Shown piece by piece: positions 9,237 to 16,231 of a DNA stretch of 64,000 nt. A model generated the notes under the pieces. The model made no database searches. It was not told where the DNA came from and saw only the letters and a program-made list of their open reading frames with translations. The stretch spans positions 873,001-937,000 of the forward strand of contig NZ_FVZB01000005.1 of NCBI RefSeq assembly GCF_900166655.1. The letters run 5' to 3'. The DNA is from Halobacillus hunanensis. GTDB taxonomy: Bacteria > Bacillota > Bacilli > Bacillales > Halobacillaceae. Each line of letters begins with the position of its first letter. The first letter of the stretch is position 1. A program made the position numbers and the translations under genes.

Positions 9237-10157
9237 CTATTGTACACCTGGGTTTACCTTTAGTGATTTTGTAGAGCTTGAAAGTGCAGCCTGACTACCC
9301 AGGGGGACGGCGAAATGCGGAAGACAATGGCCAATTTTAAATCCGGATACGACCGGTTTCATAAGTGAAGAAAAATAGTAGTTGAAAACTTGTTCGAGTG
9401 TTAAGGAATCTTCCGGATGCTTCGGTGTGGCTTTACTAAAATCTCCGACAATAATTCCTGCTGACTGATCTAACTTCCCGGCAAGCTTCAGCTGGCTTAA
9501 GAAGGAGTCGATGCGGTAAGGTTCCTCGCCAACATCTTCAATGAGCAATAATTTATTTATTGTATCAACTTCATACGCTGACCCGATTGAATTAACAAGT
9601 AAGGATAAGTTTCCACCAACGATTTCACCGCAAGCTTCTCCATGGCTGATAATTTGAAGAGGAGATACAGCATCAGAATAGATTAATCTTGTTGGTTCAA
9701 AAAGCTGTTGAAACATTGCTTTAGATAAGGGATCAAAGTTTTCTTTGCCTACATCTGAGCAAAGCATGGGACCATGAAAGGTGACAAGCCCTGTCTGTTG
9801 GCGAATGGAAGTATGTAAAAAGGTAATATCACTGTAGCCCCAAAAGACTTTTGGGTTTCGGTTAATGAGTTTGTAATCAATAAATGGTGCTATTCGACTC
9901 GTGCCATATCCACCTCCGGCACAAATGATGCCGTTGATGGAAGGATCGGCAAACATGGTGTGAAGGTCCTCGAGTCTTTGTGAGTCGGTGCCAGCCAAAT
10001 AGCCATATTCACTTCTCACATGCGGGGCGACTTTAACATGCAAACCGAGTTGGTTGAGAAAATGGATGGAACGTTGTAAATTCGACAAGTTTGGCGGACT
10101 AGCTGGGGCGATCACACCAATTGTGTCACCAGGTTTCAGTTTTTTAGGAAGTAACAA
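9237..10157 (-). CDS. S66 family LD-carboxypeptidase (MccF/YkfA-like)
   Basis: Cytoplasmic serine peptidase of family S66. Family members cut the L,D-bond of muropeptide tetrapeptides during wall recycling or inactivate peptide-nucleotide toxins such as microcin C. Seen: N-terminal PGDTIGVIAPASPP, the GGGYGTSR turn, the nucleophile segment FWGYSDIT, and LLIEDVGEEPYRID carrying the expected glutamate. The 306-residue length is normal. The start is TTG at 10157 with AAGGAG 8 bases upstream. Its neighbour is dppA; in B. subtilis ykfA follows the dppA operon, so the pair probably works on wall peptides, though no transporter genes are here. Confidence 0.87.
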   Translation of the reverse strand: MLLPKKLKPGDTIGVIAPASPPNLSNLQRSIHFLNQLGLHVKVAPHVRSEYGYLAGTDSQRLEDLHTMFADPSINGIICAGGGYGTSRIAPFIDYKLINRNPKVFWGYSDITFLHTSIRQQTGLVTFHGPMLCSDVGKENFDPLSKAMFQQLFEPTRLIYSDAVSPLQIISHGEACGEIVGGNLSLLVNSIGSAYEVDTINKLLLIEDVGEEPYRIDSFLSQLKLAGKLDQSAGIIVGDFSKATPKHPEDSLTLEQVFNYYFSSLMKPVVSGFKIGHCLPHFAVPLGSQAALSSSTKSLKVNPGVQ

Positions 10158-10391
10158 TTAAATTTCTCCTTCCCTCCATGTGTTTTTGGCACTTATCGCT
10201 CAGAAGTCCATGTCTAAAGCTCATGATTACATAAAAACGCTCGCTTAGAATACAATTTCGCTCTTAAATGTGGACAATCGCTCATTTTAAGCCTGATTGC
10301 GATCACCACACGCATGCGTTCATTCATTTTACTGGAGTTTAAACTTCTCCACTATTATATGCGAAGAGCTCCTCAGTAAAGCACTATTTGA

Positions 10392-11216
10392 TTAAGAGAA
10401 TGTGGCCCGATCAGCAAGTTCTGTCATCACTAACATAGCTTGATAAGCTTCACGGATATCTTTTGCTTTATAGGAAACAATCGTAGTCCCCGGCTCAAGT
10501 TCCGTGCGTGGCATAAGATTCGCCCATTCGGCTTGGCCGTAATTGGTAAACTCAATCCGAAGTGTAGGATGGGATGGCGGTACAAGCGGTTGAATCTTAC
10601 TACGGCTTTGAATAGCTTCAGCTGTTTTACGCTGCAGCAATTCTCCGGCTCTTTTTGGAGATAATGTTTTAACAGCGGAACGTGAAATGGTTTCTTTTAC
10701 GGGAGCGGTAATCACGTGTGGAATAAGTTTTTCTGCTTCCTGGGCAGCCATGTTGTCTCCTGAAACCATAAGCACAGGAACACCATAATATCCCGCATAA
10801 TAAGCGTTTAGCCCCAGTTCGCCGACAGCAACATCATCAATAAAGAAGTTGCGAACACGGTTCGTCATCGAGTGTGACATCACACCTCTGTTTCCCGCCC
10901 GTGCATGATATCCTAGGAAAATAGCTCCCTCATACGTGTGGTCCAGCCCCTGAACCATTGAATAAGGTTTAACGTCCCCAGTAATCAGTTGTACATCAGG
11001 ATGTAGTTGTTCGACTAACAGATTATTCATCTTAGAATGGCTGTCATTTACAACTATTTCTGAATTTTCGTGGTCAAAAGCCGCTCTAGCGACATAATTC
11101 GTCTCCTCTGTCATGATGATTCGTCCTCTTTCATAATTATGACGATTTGAGTCAACGAAAGTGGAATCCGGTAAACCTGTGATTCCTTCCATATCAACAG
11201 ACATATAGAGTTTCAT
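10392..11216 (-). CDS. dppA: D-aminopeptidase, M55 family (DppA)
   Basis: DppA removes N-terminal D-amino acids from short peptides such as D-Ala-D-Ala using zinc. Seen: the amino-terminal signature MSVDMEGITG, the metal-binding VNDSHSKMNN and the HARAG-GVMSHSM segment. The start at 11216 gives 274 residues, the family's normal length, and has AAAGGGAAG upstream; the open frame extends 12 codons further without homology. A 234-base gap with no gene separates it from the S66 peptidase downstream. Confidence 0.9.
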   Translation of the reverse strand: MKLYMSVDMEGITGLPDSTFVDSNRHNYERGRIIMTEETNYVARAAFDHENSEIVVNDSHSKMNNLLVEQLHPDVQLITGDVKPYSMVQGLDHTYEGAIFLGYHARAGNRGVMSHSMTNRVRNFFIDDVAVGELGLNAYYAGYYGVPVLMVSGDNMAAQEAEKLIPHVITAPVKETISRSAVKTLSPKRAGELLQRKTAEAIQSRSKIQPLVPPSHPTLRIEFTNYGQAEWANLMPRTELEPGTTIVSYKAKDIREAYQAMLVMTELADRATFS

Positions 11217-11320
11217 ACGAATCTTCCCTTTCGTAATTTCAATAATTTTCAAACAATCGTATCAGTATTTTTGCAATATGACAAACTATATGGAAGGATT
11301 ATGAGCAGAGCTGTGACTTC

Positions 11321-11346
11321 GTTTCATTTGGTCGGGATAAGGGAAT
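11321..11346 (+). promoter_or_regulatory. Possible sigma-B-type promoter for the PAP2 gene
   Basis: GTTTCA (11321-11326), a 14-base spacer, GGGAAT (11341-11346), against a consensus of GTTTAA, 12-15 bases, GGG(A/T)A(A/T). The start codon lies about 45 bases downstream. Confidence 0.4.
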
Positions 11347-11390
11347 ACTATCGATTATGAAATTGTTTATAGGGTGGGAGGAATTAGATT

Positions 11391-12092
11391 TTGCTGTTTT
11401 CTGGTACTAAACTTTCCGATCTTTCAAGGATGTCGGTTTTATTAATTATTGCAGGGTTTGCTGCAGTCGCAAGTGCTGCTTTCCTATTTCTTGAGATAGC
11501 TGAGGATGTTATCGAAAAAGAGAAGTTTGCCATTGACCAGGCGGCTACAAACTTTGTAAACACAATTAGTTCTGAACAGCTTTCCGTGATAGTAGGCTGG
11601 ATTACTGATATAGGGTCTGTTCCGTTGATTACTATTTTTTCGATCATGTTGGCAGTTTACCTACTGTTTTTCTCATCATTTAGTGCGTGGGTAACGGTTT
11701 ACTTTGGTGTGAATATGATTGGGATTAGTTTATTGACCAAAGGTTTGAAGCTGTTGTTTGAAAGGCAGCGTCCCGATATTCTCGCTCAATATGATGGGAC
11801 AGGTTTTAGCTTCCCAAGCGGACATACAACGGGAGCCGTAACCTTTTACGGGTTTGTCATCTACCTTGTGGTGATCAGTTCATTAGATAAAAAGTGGAAA
11901 TGGCCGATTAACATGGCGTTGATGATTGTTATTTTGCTGGTTGCTCTCAGCCGTGTGTACTTAGGGGTGCACTTTTTAACAGATATTATTGCGGGTCTCT
12001 TGCTGGGACTTTCATGGTTAGCCATTTGTATTGGCGCATTGGAGCTGACGATTTGGAGACAGAGAAGGCGGCAAAGGAAATCGGTAAGTTAA
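11391..12092 (+). CDS. PAP2 family membrane phosphatase
   Basis: An integral membrane lipid phosphatase of the PAP2 type, acting on undecaprenyl pyrophosphate or phosphatidylglycerol phosphate in family members. The three-part signature is visible: KLLFERQRP, then FSFPSGHTTGA, then SRVYLGVHFLTDI. The 233 residues span about six helices. The start is TTG at 11391 with GGGAGG 8 bases upstream. The substrate cannot be decided from sequence. The next gene is a small Pmp3-like protein 50 bases downstream. Confidence 0.88.
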   Translation: MLFSGTKLSDLSRMSVLLIIAGFAAVASAAFLFLEIAEDVIEKEKFAIDQAATNFVNTISSEQLSVIVGWITDIGSVPLITIFSIMLAVYLLFFSSFSAWVTVYFGVNMIGISLLTKGLKLLFERQRPDILAQYDGTGFSFPSGHTTGAVTFYGFVIYLVVISSLDKKWKWPINMALMIVILLVALSRVYLGVHFLTDIIAGLLLGLSWLAICIGALELTIWRQRRRQRKSVS

Positions 12093-12142
12093 ACAGAGCT
12101 GTTAATCGGGTATCAAAGTAAGAAGAAGGAGTGATCAGAAGC

Positions 12143-12304
12143 ATGTTATATATTTTCGCAATTTTACTGCCGCCTGTAGCGGTATTATTTACGGGAAAAC
12201 CGTTAAAAGCGTTATTAAACTTACTCTTAACGATGATCTTTTATGTGCCAGGTGCTGTACACGCAGCTGTGGTCGTTAAAGGACATTACGATAGTAAAAA
12301 GTGA
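12143..12304 (+). CDS. Pmp3/YqaE family small membrane protein
   Basis: A 53-residue protein with two hydrophobic segments. It begins MLYIFAILLPPVAVLFTGKP and contains PGAVHAAVVVKG, the pattern of the Pmp3/YqaE family, small membrane proteins often linked to salt or membrane-potential stress. Ribosome site AAGGAG is about 11 bases upstream of the ATG. It probably forms a transcription unit with the PAP2 phosphatase and ends at the shared terminator. Confidence 0.83.
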   Translation: MLYIFAILLPPVAVLFTGKPLKALLNLLLTMIFYVPGAVHAAVVVKGHYDSKK

Positions 12305-12309
12305 TACAC

Positions 12310-12345
12310 AAATGGAGCTCACATCATCAGGTGTGAGCTCCATTT
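12310..12345. terminator. Bidirectional terminator between the Pmp3-like gene and queE
   Basis: AAATGGAGCTCACA (12310-12323) pairs perfectly with TGTGAGCTCCATTT (12332-12345). It lies between converging genes. Confidence 0.9.
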
Positions 12346-12346
12346 G

Positions 12347-13075
12347 TTATACACCGCGTTTGTTACCCCAAAGCAAGGCGTGGACTTGCGGCAGCACACG
12401 CACATGGTTTAGAGTCGTTGAGGCGACGACTTGATCGATCAGCCATTCATATTTTGTTAAAAGATCCGTGGCCAAACGAGCAGGTTCAGATTCCTGTAAA
12501 TCATCATTCCCGACTTGAAGGAAGAAGGGAATAGCAGGATATCGTTGATGGACTTGCTCGGCATATTTAAGATCTTCCTCGTTAAAAATAACCACTTTAA
12601 GACTTGTGTACGCCAGACGATCGTTTGACTCCAACCGCTCAATAATTTCATCTAACACATTCCAGTTCGTTTCCATGTGCGAGCTTGGCGGTTTGGGCGA
12701 AATCGTCAAATCATCAATGGTAAGAAACCAATCCTGCCAGCGACTGCCCTGAGTTTCCAGGGCAACTTCTATATTCATCTCATGAAGCGGTTCAATCAAT
12801 TCATGGAGATTTTTTAGGAGAGCAGGGTTCCCACCGGAGATCGTTACATGGTCAAAATAGCCGCCGCCTGTTTCTTTGAGCTGCTGTACAATCTCTTCAG
12901 CAGTAAGCCGTTGTACTTCTTCTTTCGCACTGCCATCCCATGTGAATGCTGAGTCACACCAGGAACAGCTATAGTCACACCCTGCTGTTCGCACAAACAT
13001 CGTTTTTCTTCCGACTACCATACCTTCTCCCTGGATAGTAGGTCCGAAAATTTCTAAGACGGGAAATTTATTCAT
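12347..13075 (-). CDS. queE: 7-carboxy-7-deazaguanine synthase QueE
   Basis: Radical-SAM enzyme that converts 6-carboxytetrahydropterin to 7-carboxy-7-deazaguanine, the ring-contraction step of queuosine precursor (preQ1) synthesis. The [4Fe-4S] cysteines are in CDYSCSWC near residue 33-40, with TISGGNPA after it and the N-terminal EIFGPTIQGEG. Length 242 is normal. It overlaps queD by 8 bases and is the last gene of the que operon. Confidence 0.95.
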   Translation of the reverse strand: MNKFPVLEIFGPTIQGEGMVVGRKTMFVRTAGCDYSCSWCDSAFTWDGSAKEEVQRLTAEEIVQQLKETGGGYFDHVTISGGNPALLKNLHELIEPLHEMNIEVALETQGSRWQDWFLTIDDLTISPKPPSSHMETNWNVLDEIIERLESNDRLAYTSLKVVIFNEEDLKYAEQVHQRYPAIPFFLQVGNDDLQESEPARLATDLLTKYEWLIDQVVASTTLNHVRVLPQVHALLWGNKRGV

Positions 13076-13541
13076 GATTCATCCACTCCCGTCTCACTTC
13101 GGCATAGCTTGTTGGCGTTTCATAAAGCTGCACAGATTCCACGCGCAGGTCATTCCGTTCATCTTGCAAGGCGCGGTCCATTTTCTCATAGATCCAGACG
13201 ACCATATTTTCTGCAGTAGTATTCATCTGCGGCAGTGTGTCATTCAAGTAACGGTGGTCGAGATGAACTTCAATTTGCTCTTTCCAGATGGTTTTAATGT
13301 CCCCAAAGTCCAAGACAATCCCAATCTCATCCACATATCCACTTATGCCAAAAATAACTTTATACGTATGACCGTGAAGGTTTTTACACTTACCTTCGTA
13401 ACAGTGCAAATGGTGCGCAGCATCGAAGGTAAACTCCTTACTGACGAGAACACGCTTAGTATGGTATTTCAACTCATGCCGCTTAATATCTTCATCAATT
13501 TTCTGCAAGTTTTCCACGATGGTAAACCCGTACTGCTGCAT
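13068..13541 (-). CDS. queD: 6-carboxytetrahydropterin synthase QueD
   Basis: QueD turns dihydroneopterin triphosphate into 6-carboxytetrahydropterin, the second step towards preQ0. The zinc site is visible as FDAAHHLHCYEGKCKNLHGH, with the active-site cysteine before NLHGH. The ATG at 13541 shares its A with the queC stop codon (TGATG) and has GAGGTGA upstream; a GTG one codon earlier is possible. The 157-residue protein has about 30 extra N-terminal residues before the conserved fold. Confidence 0.94.
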   Translation of the reverse strand: MQQYGFTIVENLQKIDEDIKRHELKYHTKRVLVSKEFTFDAAHHLHCYEGKCKNLHGHTYKVIFGISGYVDEIGIVLDFGDIKTIWKEQIEVHLDHRYLNDTLPQMNTTAENMVVWIYEKMDRALQDERNDLRVESVQLYETPTSYAEVRREWMNHE

Positions 13542-14206
13542 CACTTATTCACCTCGTCTCGTTGCTTAAGGTAGGTGTCGAGTCCGTTTTGTCTAAGTTT
13601 ACATGCCGGGCATTCTCCGCAGCCGTCTCCGCGAACCCCGTTATAACAAGTTAACGTTTTTTCTCTTACATAAGAGAAAGCTCCAAGTTGATCGGCGAGC
13701 TCCCACGTCTGTGCTTTATCAAGCCACATTAACGGTGTATGAACGACGAACTGATCATCCATAGATAAATTCAAGGTGACGTTTAGTGATTTGATAAAAA
13801 CATCCCGGCAATCGGGATAGCCGCTAAAGTCAGTTTCGCACACCCCGGTAATGACATGCTTTGCTCCAACTTGTTTTGCCAAAATAGCTGCAAACGATAA
13901 GAACAATAAGTTACGTCCTGGCACGAAAGTCGATGGTAATTCGCCGTCTTCACCATCTTTTACTTCGATATCATCTCTTGTTAAAGCGTTAGGTGCCAAC
14001 TGACTTAACAAGGACATATCGAGCACATGATGCTTCACTTTCAAATCAGTGGCGATTTCCTTAGCTACTTCAATTTCCTGGTTATGACGCTGGTTATAAT
14101 CAAATGTCACCACTTCAACTTCATCATATTTTTCAAGAGCCCAGAATAAACACGTTGTACTGTCCTGACCTCCGCTAAACACAACAACAGCTTTATTTTT
14201 ATCCAT
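13541..14206 (-). CDS. queC: 7-cyano-7-deazaguanine synthase QueC
   Basis: ATP-dependent enzyme converting 7-carboxy-7-deazaguanine to preQ0. The PP-loop is seen as VFSGGQDST, and four zinc cysteines lie in the C-terminal [19 protein letters not shown] start it at 14206, where AAAGGGGA precedes the ATG; a TTG six codons earlier has no ribosome site. First gene of the queCDE operon under the preQ1 riboswitch. QueF, often the fourth gene, is not in this window. Confidence 0.95.
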   Translation of the reverse strand: MDKNKAVVVFSGGQDSTTCLFWALEKYDEVEVVTFDYNQRHNQEIEVAKEIATDLKVKHHVLDMSLLSQLAPNALTRDDIEVKDGEDGELPSTFVPGRNLLFLSFAAILAKQVGAKHVITGVCETDFSGYPDCRDVFIKSLNVTLNLSMDDQFVVHTPLMWLDKAQTWELADQLGAFSYVREKTLTCYNGVRGDGCGECPACKLRQNGLDTYLKQRDEVNK

Positions 14207-14258
14207 AAAAAAATCCCCTTTCAATTGAAAAGAGAATTCTACTAAACCTCAAAAAACG

Positions 14259-14288
14259 TAAAAAAACCGCACCTAAGGGGGTACAGTT
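14259..14288 (-). terminator. Intrinsic terminator of the preQ1 riboswitch
   Basis: On the minus strand AACTGTACC pairs, with two G-U pairs, to GGTGCGGTT around a 6-base loop, followed by a run of T. It lies directly after the aptamer and before queC, as expected for transcription attenuation. Confidence 0.88.
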
Positions 14289-14292
14289 CCAT

Positions 14293-14328
14293 CCTTAGTT
14301 TTTTATAGAGGGTGTAGCTAGAACCTCT
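14293..14328 (-). ncRNA. PreQ1-I riboswitch aptamer
   Basis: On the minus strand the aptamer reads AGAGGTTCTAGCTACACCCT continuing CTATAAAAAACTAAGG. This is essentially the known class I preQ1 aptamer: P1 stem AGAGG/CCTCT, C-rich loop, A-rich tail. It precedes queC, so high preQ1 should stop transcription of its own synthesis genes. Confidence 0.97.
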
Positions 14329-14372
14329 CCTGTATCTGTAACAGATTTGTTATAAAAATTTTGACAGATGCC

Positions 14373-14378
14373 ATTATA
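14373..14378 (-). promoter_or_regulatory. Extended -10 promoter of the que operon
   Basis: On the minus strand TGGTATAATGG is an extended -10 element about 45 bases upstream of the aptamer; no good -35 hexamer is seen. Confidence 0.6.
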
Positions 14379-14501
14379 CCACAAACATGCATTCAAACAT
14401 AGCCCTAGCTAATTGTGTGAAGAATGATGCAGGACATGATCTGTCAGTCTATCACATACCGTAATGTAGCTAGATTTTAAGAAAAAAAGGGGAGTAAACC
14501 T

Positions 14502-15002
14502 ATGAAGAAGTTGTTGATGCTGCTTGTGGTATTCTTAGCCGCATGTTCCTATGACGTTAGTTTAGCAGAGTTGAAAAAACAGTATCCGAAAGCAGTCAAG
14601 GAAAAAATAGCGGAGCTGCCCACAACAATTCAGAGGCAATTAACAATTCCTAAACAGCTTCCGTTTCAACCGACCTATGTAAACTTCGGCTATGAAACAG
14701 TATCGTCTCAATCAGACGAGATAACGAGAACAGAATTCTTGATTTCAAACCAGGAAGTAAACTTGCATGTTGTTCATTGGTATACGGAACTAAAGGATCA
14801 TGACGATCAAAAGCTTGGAAAGGTGAATTTGAATGGAACGAAGGCAGTTGTACTGAGTGACAAGGAAAACGTAAAACAACTTGAGTGGGAAAAAAGTGAT
14901 GGGTCGACGATGACCCTGAGCCTTATTATCTCAGAAGATTCAGAAGGGAAGTACACACTGAGGGACCTTGTTGATGCAGCGCAATCCATGGATGAAGGAT
15001 AA
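14502..15002 (+). CDS. Putative lipoprotein of unknown function
   Basis: I do not recognise this 166-residue protein. It begins with a lipoprotein signal, a charged start then LLMLLVVFLAACS, so cysteine 15 is the likely lipidation site and the protein should sit on the outer face of the membrane. The mature part is hydrophilic, with no motif I can name. Ribosome site GGGGAG is present upstream. It stands alone, downstream of and divergent from the que operon promoter. Confidence 0.75.
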   Translation: MKKLLMLLVVFLAACSYDVSLAELKKQYPKAVKEKIAELPTTIQRQLTIPKQLPFQPTYVNFGYETVSSQSDEITRTEFLISNQEVNLHVVHWYTELKDHDDQKLGKVNLNGTKAVVLSDKENVKQLEWEKSDGSTMTLSLIISEDSEGKYTLRDLVDAAQSMDEG

Positions 15003-15043
15003 AACACTTTTTTCCATTCGGGCTGTACTTTCCCTTTTTCCCT

Positions 15044-15556
15044 TTAGTCAGGCTGTTCTGCGTTTTTAAGTACTTTATGTTTGGACTTGACTAGTTGATA
15101 AAATAGGACGGTCATGGTTTGGGTGATCAAAAACACTGGGAAAGAGTAGAGCAGTTGATAGCCATTCTTAGGATTCACAATATCAATTAGTATGAATATC
15201 CAATGTAGTCCTAACCCGACTAATGCCCACACCGTCACGTACCAAATGAACGTTCCCCGATTGATGTTAAATACCTCATAGAAGTGAACAAAGAAATAGC
15301 CGAACGGAGCAAAAGCCAGATAATAACATATATCGTTCAGTCCGTATTTATTGGAATCATTTAGTAAGTAAAAGTCAATTAAACCTCCGCCAATGGTAAA
15401 ATCAAAGAAGATCCCAATGGTAAAGCCCCACACTAAAAATAAGAGGACAATATCGCGAGTAAATTTCTTAGGAAGCAAAAACAATACACCGTAAGCTATG
15501 ATGTTCAAAATTAATATAAATATCTCATTCTTATCGAAAGCTTCCCATAGAATCAT
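15044..15556 (-). CDS. Membrane protein of unknown function, second of a pair
   Basis: A 170-residue protein with about five hydrophobic helices and no motif I can assign. It overlaps the gene upstream by four bases (ATGA arrangement), so the two are translationally coupled and probably work together. The pair resembles the many small paralogous integral membrane proteins of Bacillaceae with no known function. Confidence 0.75.
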   Translation of the reverse strand: MILWEAFDKNEIFILILNIIAYGVLFLLPKKFTRDIVLLFLVWGFTIGIFFDFTIGGGLIDFYLLNDSNKYGLNDICYYLAFAPFGYFFVHFYEVFNINRGTFIWYVTVWALVGLGLHWIFILIDIVNPKNGYQLLYSFPVFLITQTMTVLFYQLVKSKHKVLKNAEQPD

Positions 15557-16026
15557 GAGTAGTTCACCCCTCGGTATGAAACTTTTCTAAATAGCCAGAG
15601 AAGGTAATAGGCAATGGCATGAAGTCCAGCAAAATACAGGAAATCGTAGAAGATGTGCCAATTTTTATAAGTTGTAATATTAAGATAAAACGAAAGTCCA
15701 TCTAGTAAAAGTAATGTCGCAACAGAAAGGGATGTAATCAAAGCGGCACTTCCAAATGTTTTGGATTGATGAACTAAATTCAGCTGTAACACCAGAAGCA
15801 TTGGAATAATAACACTTCTAAAAAACAAAAATGCCGTATAATTCATTGGTTCTTTGGTGATCTTAATAAACTTGAATCCTTCGTAAATAATCCAGGACCA
15901 ATTGATGCTGATCACAAGAATGAGCATAAAGATAAATGTGTTCTCAATAAGTGATAATTTTTTCTGAATCGCAAAAAATATCGCTGTAATCAGCCATGCT
16001 ATAAAGAAAAATACTGCAAAACCCAT
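15553..16026 (-). CDS. Membrane protein of unknown function, first of a pair
   Basis: A 157-residue, very hydrophobic protein with about five predicted membrane helices. No family signature is recognised. Its stop overlaps the start of the next membrane protein gene by four bases. Ribosome site GGAGGGGC lies upstream on the minus strand. Confidence 0.75.
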   Translation of the reverse strand: MGFAVFFFIAWLITAIFFAIQKKLSLIENTFIFMLILVISINWSWIIYEGFKFIKITKEPMNYTAFLFFRSVIIPMLLVLQLNLVHQSKTFGSAALITSLSVATLLLLDGLSFYLNITTYKNWHIFYDFLYFAGLHAIAYYLLWLFRKVSYRGVNYS

Positions 16027-16162
16027 AAAAGCCCCTCCGTTTCTGTTCTCCTATTCTTTGTTCGTGAGAGGAAAATATACAAAAAGTCAAGGTATAATGT
16101 CCTGTCTATTTTACAAATCTAAGAACTAAAGTGGTATAGACAAATATACATATAGTTGTTAA

Positions 16163-16182
16163 TATAATTGAAAGCGATTTCA
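16163..16182 (+). promoter_or_regulatory. -10 element and candidate cre (CcpA) site before the GH84 gene
   Basis: TATAAT (16163-16168) is followed at once by TGAAAGCGATTTCA (16169-16182). This is a palindrome with one mismatch to the cre consensus TGWAARCGYTWWCW. A CcpA site at this place would repress transcription when good sugars are present. Confidence 0.6.
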
Positions 16183-16231
16183 CAACTAAGAATCGGCATC
16201 TTTTTAAATTTTAAAAAGGTGGGTGGTAGGT

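Noticed and set aside
12243-12434. Open frame of 63 codons on the plus strand across the 12.3 kb terminator
   Set aside because: It overlaps the Pmp3-like gene in another frame and runs through a terminator into queE.
13074-13574. Open frame of 166 codons opposite queD
   Set aside because: queD is certain from its zinc motif; the antisense frame is a shadow.
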